Assembly: GCF_016798245.1 (NCBI RefSeq)
Contig: NZ_JAEUZA010000002.1
Coordinates: 372,001 to 436,000 of the forward strand
Origin: Alkalicoccobacillus gibsonii
Lineage (GTDB): Bacteria > Bacillota > Bacilli > Bacillales > Bacillaceae_D
Direction of reading: 5' to 3'
Length of the DNA stretch: 64,000 nt
Both the position numbers and the translations under genes were made by a program. The notes under the pieces were generated by a model, which saw only the letters and a program-made list of their open reading frames with translations, did no database searches and was not told the origin of the DNA. Below are positions 27,322 to 35,464 of the stretch, piece after piece; position 1 is the stretch's first letter; each line of letters starts with the position of its first letter.

Positions 27322-28214
27322 GCTTTGCCTCCCTTAGGCTCGGTCTCACGCCGCAGAGAACGATGTTCGAGCCATTCGATCAACAGTCCTTTTTCTTTTC
27401 CGATCACAAGGGATACAAGGAAGAGGCATGAGGCTGCTAGCACAATAAAAGGTCCGGTGGGCCATCCGGCTCCTTGGGCACTAATAAATGTACCAAGAGC
27501 ACCAGATACGCCACCAAAAGCAGCCGATAAGCCCATCATCGTTTTAAAAGAATGGGTCCAATATCTTGCACTCACAGCCGGAATAATAAGGAGTGCTGCC
27601 ATCAGGATGACACCTACAGCTTGAATCCCGATTACAATCGTAACAACAAGTACCGCAAGATAGACAGCATTTAATCCTTTTAGCGAATAACCTAGACCTT
27701 TCGCAAAATCAGGATCAAACAAAAAGAGCTTCCACTCTTTGAAGGCAACGATGATAATGAGAATGACCAGACCGGCAAGACCAGCCATCATGTAGACGTC
27801 TGATTGAACCATAGTGGCCGCCTGACCAAAGATAAAACTGTCCAGACCGCTTTGGTTTCCACCGCCGGAACGATTTGCGATAGTTAAGAGCATAATCCCT
27901 CCACCAAAAAAGACAGAGAGAATCATCCCCATTGCTGTATCTTCCTTAATACGGGTTGAGGTTTTAATAGCTTGAATGAAAAAGGCACCAAGTAACGCGC
28001 TTATGCCCGCGCCAAGTATTAAAAAAGGAAGGTTCTTCTCATTCATAATCATAAAGGCAATCACAACACCTGGAAGGGCAGCATGAGAAAGTGCATCACT
28101 CATTAAGCTTTGCTTTCTCCAATAAGCCAATGTACCAAACATTCCAGCAGCAATTCCAAGTAGTGTCGTGCTGAGTAGAACCCACTGAAAATTACTGGAG
28201 AGAAGGATGGCCAT
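27318..28214 (-). CDS. mntC: Manganese ABC transporter permease (first permease)
   Basis: 298 residues, ABC-3 family permease with about eight membrane segments: LAYWRKQSLMSDALSHAALPGVVIAF and GVILMAALLIIPAVSARYWT. The start lies 23 bp inside mntB, with AAGGAGGG in the mntB tail as its ribosome site. B. subtilis MntC is longer (it carries a C-terminal extension); this one has only the permease core, so the name follows position in the operon. Confidence 0.86.
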   Translation of the reverse strand: MAILLSSNFQWVLLSTTLLGIAAGMFGTLAYWRKQSLMSDALSHAALPGVVIAFMIMNEKNLPFLILGAGISALLGAFFIQAIKTSTRIKEDTAMGMILSVFFGGGIMLLTIANRSGGGNQSGLDSFIFGQAATMVQSDVYMMAGLAGLVILIIIVAFKEWKLFLFDPDFAKGLGYSLKGLNAVYLAVLVVTIVIGIQAVGVILMAALLIIPAVSARYWTHSFKTMMGLSAAFGGVSGALGTFISAQGAGWPTGPFIVLAASCLFLVSLVIGKEKGLLIEWLEHRSLRRETEPKGGKA

Positions 28215-28950
28215 TACTTATTCCCTCCTTCATCCAACGCACTGCACCACCATAAGCATTCGCAATGGTTTCTGCGTTAAACACCTGCTGTGTTGGACCG
28301 TGAGCAATGACTGATTTGTTTAGCAATAGAACCTGATCAAAATAATCCTGGACGGTCTGAAGGTCGTGGTGGACAACGAGAACCGTTTTACCATTGTTTT
28401 TAAGTTCCTTCAGGATCGTCATGATTGCTTTTTCTGTTGATGCATCAACCCCAGCAAACGGTTCATCCATAAAGTAAAGATCTGCTTCTTGAATAAGCGC
28501 ACGAGCAAGAAAAACTCTTTGCTGCTGTCCGCCTGAAAGCTGGCTAATCTGTCTCTCGGCAAAAGCCCCCATCCCAACCTTTTCTAATGCTTCAAACGCT
28601 TTTTCTTTGTGACGACGCATTGGCCATTTAAACCAGCCAATCTTTTGATATAACCCCATCATGACGACATCTAGCGCATTTGTAGGGAAGTCCCAATCAA
28701 CAGATCCTCTTTGGGGAACATAACCTACACGTGTTTTCTCTGCTTTTAACGAATGTCCAAAAAACGTAACATTCCCACCTAAAGAGGGGTGTAGCTGTAG
28801 TAATGTTTTAATTAAGGTTGATTTCCCCGCACCATTCGGGCCAACAATTCCTGTTAATGTTCCTTGCTCCACAGCAAATGTTACCTGGTCCAACACCTTA
28901 TTTTTTCGATATGCGGCGCTTACGTTATCTACTTCTAATACATGCGACAT
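28192..28950 (-). CDS. mntB: Manganese ABC transporter ATP-binding protein
   Basis: 252 residues. Walker A GPNGAGKST, Q-loop VPQRG, signature LSGGQQQRVFLARAL, Walker B DLYFMDEPFAGVD, and switch His in VVHHDLQTV. Powers the Mn(II) importer from the cytoplasmic side. It starts two bases after the mntA stop and overlaps mntC. Confidence 0.92.
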   Translation of the reverse strand: MSHVLEVDNVSAAYRKNKVLDQVTFAVEQGTLTGIVGPNGAGKSTLIKTLLQLHPSLGGNVTFFGHSLKAEKTRVGYVPQRGSVDWDFPTNALDVVMMGLYQKIGWFKWPMRRHKEKAFEALEKVGMGAFAERQISQLSGGQQQRVFLARALIQEADLYFMDEPFAGVDASTEKAIMTILKELKNNGKTVLVVHHDLQTVQDYFDQVLLLNKSVIAHGPTQQVFNAETIANAYGGAVRWMKEGISNGHPSLQ

Positions 28951-28952
28951 GC

Positions 28953-29879
28953 TTATGTCCCTCCTGAAAGAGCATCGTATATAGTATCTACATTATAGCG
29001 ATACATCCCTATATATGTGCCTGACTCTGTTCCTTCTTCTCCCATCGCGTCGGAATAAAGCTCTCCTCCAAGCGATATATCGTGTCCTGTTCGTTTAACT
29101 CCTTCAATAACCGATTGAATGGCGGCTTTATTTACGCTTGATTCAACAAATACGGATGGAATGTCTTGATCAACAATTGTTTGAACGGTTGATTGAACAT
29201 CCGAAATCCCAATCTCTGATTCCGTACTTAATCCTTGTAGCGCAACAACCTCAAGATCGTTCATTCTTGCAAAATATTGAAAGGCATCATGTGCGGTAAC
29301 CAGCACACGTTTTTCTTTATCAATGGAGCCAAGTTTATTCTTGGAATACGTCTTTAATTCCTCAAGCTCTAAAAGGTATTCTTGTTTGTTTTCTTCAAAA
29401 TACTCGGCATCATCAGGAGAAAGTTCTTTTAACTTTTCAACTGCAGCGATAATACCATCTTCCCAGATATCAATATCAAACCAGATATGTGGATCAGGTG
29501 AGCCTTTTGAAGCCGGATCTTCGAGTAAGTCATTGGGATCTGCGGCACTTCCAAAAGCAAGAGTCGGAACCGAGGTGTGTTCGAAGACCTCGCTCATATT
29601 TGCTTCAAGATGAACACCATTATAAAAAAGGATATCTGCTTGCTCTAATGTACTAATATCTCCTTGTGAAGCCTCGTATAGGTGAGGGTCAACCCCTGTT
29701 CCCATTAGACTCTCAACATGAATGCGGTCGCCTCCAATTATACGCAGAGGGTCGGCAATTTGTGCAGTTGTCGTGACAACAGAAAGGGTGTCATTGTCTC
29801 TAAACTCGTTAGACTGACAGCCTGTTAAGACCAGTGTGAAAAAAATAATAAAGTAGATCCACTTTCCTCTATGTTGCAT
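28953..29879 (-). CDS. mntA: Manganese-binding lipoprotein of the MntABCD importer
   Basis: 308 residues, cluster A-I (ZnuA/TroA) solute-binding lipoprotein. The signal peptide ends in lipobox LTGC. The four metal ligands are in order: His in DPHLYEAS, His in DPHIWFDI, Glu in VFVESSVN, Asp in LYSDAMGE; a His/His/Glu/Asp set and no His-rich loop favours Mn over Zn. The start is the second of two adjacent ATGs (29879), seven bases from AAGGAG. A sequence resembling an MntR box lies upstream at 29941. Confidence 0.9.
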   Translation of the reverse strand: MQHRGKWIYFIIFFTLVLTGCQSNEFRDNDTLSVVTTTAQIADPLRIIGGDRIHVESLMGTGVDPHLYEASQGDISTLEQADILFYNGVHLEANMSEVFEHTSVPTLAFGSAADPNDLLEDPASKGSPDPHIWFDIDIWEDGIIAAVEKLKELSPDDAEYFEENKQEYLLELEELKTYSKNKLGSIDKEKRVLVTAHDAFQYFARMNDLEVVALQGLSTESEIGISDVQSTVQTIVDQDIPSVFVESSVNKAAIQSVIEGVKRTGHDISLGGELYSDAMGEEGTESGTYIGMYRYNVDTIYDALSGGT

Positions 29880-29940
29880 CATACATCTCCTTTTGGCGTA
29901 AAACCTTGTTTCGTTAAAAAAAGTATGACAAGCGACTAAA

Positions 29941-29958
29941 AGTTGCGTTAAGTAAACT
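29941..29958 (-). promoter_or_regulatory. Candidate MntR box upstream of mntA
   Basis: Minus strand AGTTTACTTAACGCAACT. It resembles the B. subtilis mntH operator (AGTTTCCTTAAGGCAAA, from memory) at 14 of 17 positions and has imperfect AGTT/AACT symmetry. Position about 65 bp before the mntA start fits a promoter-proximal operator. The remaining 220 bp to rocB hold no recognised element. Confidence 0.4.
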
Positions 29959-30176
29959 TTAATAGTCAACGGCAAATTTGTCAATAAAGAGTGTTTGAGA
30001 CAGAAGATAACCTCACATGAAATGTAAAAGAATTGCGAAAATGGATCGTCACTTTAAAACAATCTTGATATGATGGGACAAACAGGAATATTTTAATGAA
30101 ACCGACTAGGTGACATTTGCATACGTTTAGTTATAACAACCTGCTTCACATATGGGGAGACTTAGGGGGAGTTCGC

Positions 30177-31847
30177 TTGGACCACAAGACCATTAAATAC
30201 TACGCACATGCAGAACGAATCAAGCAATTAACGATTGAACTCGTAAATCAGCCAAGTATTTCAGGAACCTCTGGAGAACGTGAGATGGCTGATGTAATTG
30301 TGAAGATCCTTAAACGCTTGGACTACTACAAAGAGCATCCAGATCATATTGTGACGGTGCCTATTCCGGGTGACTCAGAAAACCGGGAAGCAGTGATTGC
30401 CTTAATGGAAGGGAATCCGAATTCACAACATGCAACCCTTTTATTAAGTCACTTTGATGTTGTTGGTGTAGATGATTTTGGTCAGTACAAATCGTTTGCT
30501 TTTTTACCAGACCAGCTGGAAGATGCGATCAAGGATGAACAAGAAGGATATTTAAATGTCGATGCAAAGGATGATCTTCAATCAGGAGATTACTTGTTTG
30601 GTCGTGGGACAATGGATATGAAGGCCGGGCTTGCCATGCAGATGTCTGTTCTTCAGGATTTAAGTGAGGCGAAAGGGATCAGTCAAAACCTTGTATTAGT
30701 GGCGGTTCCAGATGAAGAGAAGCTATCAAAAGGCATGTTTGCGGCAGTAAGTGAACTCTATCAAATGAAACAAAAGGGATGGACGTTTGATGCGTGTATT
30801 TGCAGTGAACCTAACTTCTCAGCTTTTCCAAATGATTATCAGAAATATGTGTACACAGGTTCAACAGGTAAACTGCTTCCTTTTATTTATTGCCTAGGCA
30901 GAGAAACACATGTAGGTCAACCACTCGAAGGAATTAATGCATCCGTGATGGCGGCTCAGCTGGCAGTAGAGATGGAGTGGTCAGAGAAGTTTGCTGATCA
31001 GGCAATTGGTGAGACATCACCATCACCGACCTGTCTTAGAATTCGTGATTTAAAGGACAGTTATGATGTACAGACACCTAACGAAGCGTACTTACTCTAT
31101 AATGTCCTGACATTGTCCACTCAGCCTGAAGAAGTCATGGAGAAAATGATTCAAGCCTGTAAGCATTCGAGCGTACAGATCTATGAACGTCTTTTACGTC
31201 TGCGTTCAACACAAACGTATGTTACATCTGAACTTGAAAGTGGTATACCAGAACCAAAAGTGTTCACATTAGAAGATATGTACCAAATGGGAATGAATAA
31301 ATATGGGGAGGAATTTGAACAGATATATCAAACGATTTTACAGGAGCAGAAGGACACGGAAGATTATTCGGAAGCAACTCTTGCCATTGCACGAGATCTT
31401 TCAAACTACTTTCTTGACCGAGCGCCATTTTATTTAGTTATGCTTCAACCGCCTTATTATCCACATGTAAGCTTAGACTCTGCAAAAGATGCGAAGCTCT
31501 CAGAAATGGTTGGACGGTTGGCCATCTATGCAAAAGATGAGTTAAAAGAGACAATTGCGATCAAAACGTTTTTCCCAGGTCTATCTGATGTAAGCTATTG
31601 TAGAAGCAGTGGAGACACTCAAGCATATCAGTCGCTGGTGCGTCATATGCCACTATATAAAAATGGATATGATCTTCCCCTGAAACAAATTGAAGAACTT
31701 GATATACCGACACTGAATATTGGTCCATTTGGTAAAGATGCACATAAACGCTCAGAACGTTTGCAGCTTCCTTACTCAACGAAAGTAGCCCCACTACTCC
31801 TCACTTACGCTTTAGAAGCTATTGATCGGATGAACCAATCAGTTTGA
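30177..31847 (+). CDS. rocB: RocB, arginine utilisation M20-type hydrolase
   Basis: 556 residues, the RocB branch of the M20 family. Metal and catalytic motifs: LLLSHFDVVGVDDFG, LFGRGTMDMKAGLAM, VAVPDEEKLSKGM, and GRETHVGQP in the lid. B. subtilis RocB lies in the arginine/ornithine catabolic rocABC operon; its exact reaction is not settled. Here it stands without rocA/rocC, and rocD is at 12.8 kb. TTG 30177 is preferred, since AGGGGGAG lies just upstream; the open frame to 30117 adds a stretch foreign to the family. The 3' end overlaps the convergent ypiB-like gene by 9 bp. Confidence 0.87.
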   Translation: MDHKTIKYYAHAERIKQLTIELVNQPSISGTSGEREMADVIVKILKRLDYYKEHPDHIVTVPIPGDSENREAVIALMEGNPNSQHATLLLSHFDVVGVDDFGQYKSFAFLPDQLEDAIKDEQEGYLNVDAKDDLQSGDYLFGRGTMDMKAGLAMQMSVLQDLSEAKGISQNLVLVAVPDEEKLSKGMFAAVSELYQMKQKGWTFDACICSEPNFSAFPNDYQKYVYTGSTGKLLPFIYCLGRETHVGQPLEGINASVMAAQLAVEMEWSEKFADQAIGETSPSPTCLRIRDLKDSYDVQTPNEAYLLYNVLTLSTQPEEVMEKMIQACKHSSVQIYERLLRLRSTQTYVTSELESGIPEPKVFTLEDMYQMGMNKYGEEFEQIYQTILQEQKDTEDYSEATLAIARDLSNYFLDRAPFYLVMLQPPYYPHVSLDSAKDAKLSEMVGRLAIYAKDELKETIAIKTFFPGLSDVSYCRSSGDTQAYQSLVRHMPLYKNGYDLPLKQIEELDIPTLNIGPFGKDAHKRSERLQLPYSTKVAPLLLTYALEAIDRMNQSV

Positions 31848-32393
31848 TGATTGGTCCATCTCTTTTAATAGGAGACTCAACTCTTTAAATTTTGCCTCAT
31901 TTCGTTCATCCAATGCCTGATCAATCTGCATAAGCAGGGTCGTTCGATCTGTATCCTTTTGAACCTTCTCTAATACACTTTGTGTGACCTGCTCGTACCC
32001 TTTGAATCGTTTGTAGTTCTGAAATTGTTCCTTAATAGGAGTTTGAATAAGCTGTTGATAGGACGTATGAATATGACTTCCATAAAAGTGGATCATTAGA
32101 TTGCGCTTAACTGTAGGATGTGCCATAAACTCTCCAAGTACTCTTGATGGATCCTCGCTTTTTTTAGCTTGATCATAATAGACAAAGCCAGGCTCATCGG
32201 ATTGCATACTTGAAATCACAATAGTTTTTCCACTTGCAGGCAGGGTGGAAATAAAGGTGATGTGTTCAAGGACATGTAAATGATTGACTAAATAATCGAG
32301 TAAGGTTCTGGCTTCTCTGCTTTTTAATCGGTGGTTCTTAAGGAACCACTGCAAGAATGCAGCTTTCTCCGAGGTGGAAACCCATCTATTCAT
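31839..32393 (-). CDS. ypiB: YpiB-like protein (UPF0302, IDEAL domain)
   Basis: 184 residues. The N-terminal half matches UPF0302 (NRWVSTSEKAAFLQWFLKN, then REARTLLDYLVNH) and the C-terminus is an IDEAL domain (IDQALDERNEAKFKELSLLL). B. subtilis YpiB is a conserved cytoplasmic protein with proposed roles in envelope and sporulation-related quality control; function here is not established. ATG 32393 follows GGTAGGTG. Its 3' end overlaps rocB. Confidence 0.8.
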   Translation of the reverse strand: MNRWVSTSEKAAFLQWFLKNHRLKSREARTLLDYLVNHLHVLEHITFISTLPASGKTIVISSMQSDEPGFVYYDQAKKSEDPSRVLGEFMAHPTVKRNLMIHFYGSHIHTSYQQLIQTPIKEQFQNYKRFKGYEQVTQSVLEKVQKDTDRTTLLMQIDQALDERNEAKFKELSLLLKEMDQSSN

Positions 32394-32521
32394 ATGATCA
32401 CCTACCAATTTTCAAGATTGCGAGTACGTTTCTCTTAATCATACCTCAAATGAGTCGATTATGTTTCTATTTACCTTATTAGGGGAATACGAAACTCTAC
32501 AAGAAGAAGGTAGGTGGGAGC

Positions 32522-32644
32522 ATGTCAAGAATCATAAGACTTGCACTAAGATGGGGACCTGTTCTTTATCCAGTGGTGCGTAAAATTCTTAAAGACCGTA
32601 AGAAAAAACAAAGAGAATTTCATGAAACTCAAAAAAGGAAATAA
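32522..32644 (+). CDS. Small basic protein, 40 residues
   Basis: A short frame beginning MSRIIRLALRWGPVLYPVVR and ending in a highly basic, lysine-rich tail (KDRKKKQREF...). It has a good ribosome site (AGGTGGGAG just before ATG 32522) and sits alone between ypiB and the EAL gene. The shape, a short amphipathic or membrane-touching helix plus basic tail, resembles small conserved Bacillaceae proteins, but I cannot name the family. Coding status rests on the ribosome site and biased composition. Confidence 0.6.
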   Translation: MSRIIRLALRWGPVLYPVVRKILKDRKKKQREFHETQKRK

Positions 32645-32744
32645 TTCAATTCAATGGAACGAAGGACTTGAAAGATTGACGCAATTTTACGATATATAAG
32701 TAGGGACTTCTGTGGGCGCAGAAGAAAGGAGTCAGTAATCGACC

Positions 32745-34403
32745 TTGACTATACAAGCTAATATTCAATTAGAAAAACTAGTCGATGCACTACGTAATGC
32801 ATATGATTCCGTGTATATACTGAAGTATGTAGATGGTCGGTTTCAATATGAATATATTAGTGTCAGCGAGAATGAATCTACTTATTTAACAGAAGAATCA
32901 ATTGGGAAGTACGTGGAGGATGTGATTCCAAGTTATCGCACACAGAGGATTACTTCGTTACTAATGAGGGCTATGGACGAGCAAAAGGCTATTCAATATA
33001 CTGAGCGTCTTCATGCTGCCGATTTTGAACGAATGATGTGTGTTCCTCTACCACTTCAAGATGGAGAGAGTACGTATATACTTGTCTATTCAAAACGATT
33101 AGAAAGTATAAGAGAAGAAACGTTTGAAGCAAGATCAGGTTTACCTAGTTTCGATTATTTCAGAGAATCCGTCCAACAGAAGCTAAAAGGCTTAGATGAC
33201 AACAAATCGTTAGCACTCATTTATATAAACATAGATCAGTTTAGTACCATTATTGATCGAATTGGACACGCACGTATTGAACAAATGGTAATTGATATCG
33301 CGGCTCGTCTAAAATCGATCCTGCAAGAAAATGCTATTATGACTCGCGTAACAGGTGACGAGTTAATTATACTCGTAGACCAAGAGACATCTTTTCATTG
33401 TGCCACTGAATTACAAATAGGATTGGCCACACCGTTCAAAATGAATAAACTAGAGATTTATGTAACAGCGAGTATGGGTATTGCTACAGCTACGAAGTCA
33501 ACGGATACTGTGGATCAACTCATTATGCAGGCCTATCGTGCGATGTTTGAAGCGAAACAGTTAGGCGGCAATAAGATCAGGCATTATGACGAATGTTCTA
33601 AAAGAACAGGTACTGAGCTTGACCGGAATATGCTTGAACGTGAGCTGAAGAAAGCAATTGAGAATCAGGAGTTTACATTATATTATCAACCAATTATTCA
33701 ATTATCGCCTCAGGTTATTCATTATGAGGCGCTGATTCGCTGGGTAAGTCCTAAGCTTGGATTCATCTCACCTGACCAATTTATACTGGTAGCTGAGGAA
33801 TGTGGATTAATTGAAATGATTGATGAGTGGGTTGTAGATCGAGTCTGTCAACAGATACGCTCTATTCATCGTGATGAAATTCGGGTATCTGTTAATCTTT
33901 CTACGAAAACTCTTGAATCCAACAGACTTGAGGCATTACTCTTACATACAACAAAAAGACATAATGTAGATCCTCGTCACATTGCTCTTGAAATTACAGA
34001 GCATTCCATACTGAAAAATGAAGTAGCTACAATTGATAAATTAAAACGACTACGTGAGGCGGGTTTTCAAATAGCGATCGATGACTTTGGTGTAAGTCAT
34101 GCTTCGCTCAATTACTTACGCCTCCTACCGGCAAACAAAATAAAGATTGATAAAGTCTTTATTCAGAACGTAACGACAGGTTCAAAAGACTATCATATTG
34201 TGACTTCTATCATTGCTCTTGCCCAGAAGTTAGGGATGACGGTTACAGCAGAAGGCGTTGAAACTGAGGAACAGGTCGATCTCCTTCAAAAGATGAATTG
34301 CGATGAAATTCAAGGATATTACTTCAGCAAACCGGTACCAATCGAATCCCTTGCAGGGGTAACCGCTTCAATACGTAAAGAGATGGAAAGCTTTGTGAAT
34401 TAA
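32745..34403 (+). CDS. EAL-domain c-di-GMP phosphodiesterase with degenerate GGDEF
   Basis: 552 residues: a PAS-like sensor (~1-130), a GGDEF-fold domain whose motif reads VTGDELI (residues ~202-208) in place of GGDEF, and an EAL domain with every catalytic residue in place (YEALIRW near 327, VSVNLS, LEITEH, DDFGVSHASLNYL, IKIDKVF, AEGVETEEQ, EIQGYYF). Expected to hydrolyse c-di-GMP to pGpG, with the dead GGDEF perhaps binding GTP as a regulator. No membrane segment. TTG 32745 is the only start that fits, though AAGGAG stands a rather long 13 bases upstream. A terminator follows. Confidence 0.88.
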   Translation: MTIQANIQLEKLVDALRNAYDSVYILKYVDGRFQYEYISVSENESTYLTEESIGKYVEDVIPSYRTQRITSLLMRAMDEQKAIQYTERLHAADFERMMCVPLPLQDGESTYILVYSKRLESIREETFEARSGLPSFDYFRESVQQKLKGLDDNKSLALIYINIDQFSTIIDRIGHARIEQMVIDIAARLKSILQENAIMTRVTGDELIILVDQETSFHCATELQIGLATPFKMNKLEIYVTASMGIATATKSTDTVDQLIMQAYRAMFEAKQLGGNKIRHYDECSKRTGTELDRNMLERELKKAIENQEFTLYYQPIIQLSPQVIHYEALIRWVSPKLGFISPDQFILVAEECGLIEMIDEWVVDRVCQQIRSIHRDEIRVSVNLSTKTLESNRLEALLLHTTKRHNVDPRHIALEITEHSILKNEVATIDKLKRLREAGFQIAIDDFGVSHASLNYLRLLPANKIKIDKVFIQNVTTGSKDYHIVTSIIALAQKLGMTVTAEGVETEEQVDLLQKMNCDEIQGYYFSKPVPIESLAGVTASIRKEMESFVN

Positions 34404-34406
34404 AGT

Positions 34407-34442
34407 AACAAGCCTCTGAGGTTTATCCTCAGAGGCTTGTTT
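34407..34442 (+). terminator. Terminator after the EAL gene
   Basis: Perfect 15-bp stem AACAAGCCTCTGAGG / CCTCAGAGGCTTGTT, loop TTTAT, then TGTTC. Confidence 0.85.
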
Positions 34443-34469
34443 GTTCTATGGATTTCACGGGGGGAAATC

Positions 34470-34814
34470 TTAGATTGTTACAGTTGCTGGAGCATCTTTG
34501 ATCGCAAGAATAATTTGTCCTTGATCAAGCTTGTCTTCAAGTAACTCTGCTTCTTCATGGCTGAAACCTAGCTCCTCAAACTTCGCACGAAGCTCATCGC
34601 CTTTTTTACGGAAAACGTTTTTGATAGACGTGCCGAGTCCAGTCTCACTTACACCAACCGTATTGGCGTCCGCGTTGTCAGCAACACGATTTGTACGGTC
34701 ATCATCATGAGTAATTACATAGATGTTGTCCTCATGAACACCTTGCGTTTTAAGAGAATTCACTGCACTTACTACTTCTTCATCATTCTTAAATTCTTTA
34801 TAAACTGGTTTCAT
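34470..34814 (-). CDS. yflT: General stress protein, YflT (GSP17M) family
   Basis: 114 residues, the same length as B. subtilis YflT. It shows the family's IYVITHDDDRTNRVAD, ANTVGVSETGLGTSIKNVF, RKKGDELRAKFEELGFS and LLEDKLDQGQIILAI. Cytoplasmic, biochemical function unknown. B. subtilis YflT belongs to the sigma-B regulon, and a sigma-B-type promoter stands upstream here (34841-34865), supporting orthology. AGGAGG precedes ATG 34814. Confidence 0.9.
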   Translation of the reverse strand: MKPVYKEFKNDEEVVSAVNSLKTQGVHEDNIYVITHDDDRTNRVADNADANTVGVSETGLGTSIKNVFRKKGDELRAKFEELGFSHEEAELLEDKLDQGQIILAIKDAPATVTI

Positions 34815-34840
34815 AATGTATCGCCTCCTGTACTTTATGT

Positions 34841-34865
34841 GTACCCGGTGGACCACCATTAAAAC
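34841..34865 (-). promoter_or_regulatory. Sigma-B-type promoter for yflT
   Basis: Minus strand GTTTTA (34860-34865), 13-base spacer, GGGTAC (34841-34846); consensus is GTTTWW-N12-15-GGGWAW. Located about 30 bp before the start codon. Confidence 0.7.
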
Positions 34866-34933
34866 ACTCAAATTGTGGTTTAATGATGTAAAAATGACAA
34901 AAGCTATTGAAGTAGTACAAAGTGAAATAGAAG

Positions 34934-34980
34934 AAAATAAACCCAAAAGGCAGATCAATCAATCATCTACCTTCGGGGTT
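34934..34980 (-). terminator. Terminator after the DUF3817 gene
   Basis: Read on the minus strand: a 16-base arm (34965-34980) pairs with 34940-34955 with a few mismatches, 9-base loop, followed by a T-rich TTATTTT. Confidence 0.7.
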
Positions 34981-34998
34981 CTAGTTTAGCTTCTCGAA

Positions 34999-35298
34999 TT
35001 ATGCGGTTGTTTCTTGTTGCTTTAAAACCTTGGCATCAAAAATAAATGGTCCAAATGGAACTATGGATGCGATAAATGCAAGTAGGGCTGTGAACAGCGA
35101 CCATCTAACACGAACCATCATATAGAAAATAGCTGCAATATATAGAACAAACAAAGCACCATGTGCAGAGCCTACAATGGTTACGGCCATGTCCATACCT
35201 AAACCGTATTTAAGGGGCATAGCTAAACCAAGTAGTAGTAAAAAAGACATTCCTTCTAAATAACCGATCACTTTAAATTGTTTAATGGGGTCCTTCAT
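34999..35298 (-). CDS. DUF3817 small membrane protein (YdzA-like)
   Basis: 99 residues with three to four membrane segments (IGYLEGMSFLLLLGLAMPLK, GSAHGALFVLYIAAIFYMM, SLFTALLAFIASIVPFGPF). Family DUF3817, integral membrane, function unknown. The GxAHG motif is typical of the family. AAGGAGG precedes ATG 35298; a terminator separates it from yflT. Confidence 0.85.
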   Translation of the reverse strand: MKDPIKQFKVIGYLEGMSFLLLLGLAMPLKYGLGMDMAVTIVGSAHGALFVLYIAAIFYMMVRVRWSLFTALLAFIASIVPFGPFIFDAKVLKQQETTA

Positions 35299-35464
35299 GC
35301 GAAAAGTCCTCCTTCATAAAATGGCTATATCTTCTATTGTACTACTTCACTGGACAAGAATACGTCGTGGCTCATGAATTTTTTGTGAAGGAAGGATAAA
35401 AAGGTTTGTCCACTGAGTCAAAGGGTACACTCACTCTACAATCTATTATCAAGGAGTGTTTTGG

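Noticed and set aside
30090-30120. Sigma-L (-24/-12) promoter for rocB (GGTGACATTTGCAT)
   Set aside because: GG and GC are only eight bases apart instead of ten, so it does not fit the sigma-54 pattern.
31831-31856. Terminator formed by the overlapping ends of rocB and ypiB (CCAATCA/TGATTGG)
   Set aside because: The 7-bp stem lies over both stop codons and has only a weak T stretch (CATCTCTTTTA), so it was not called.
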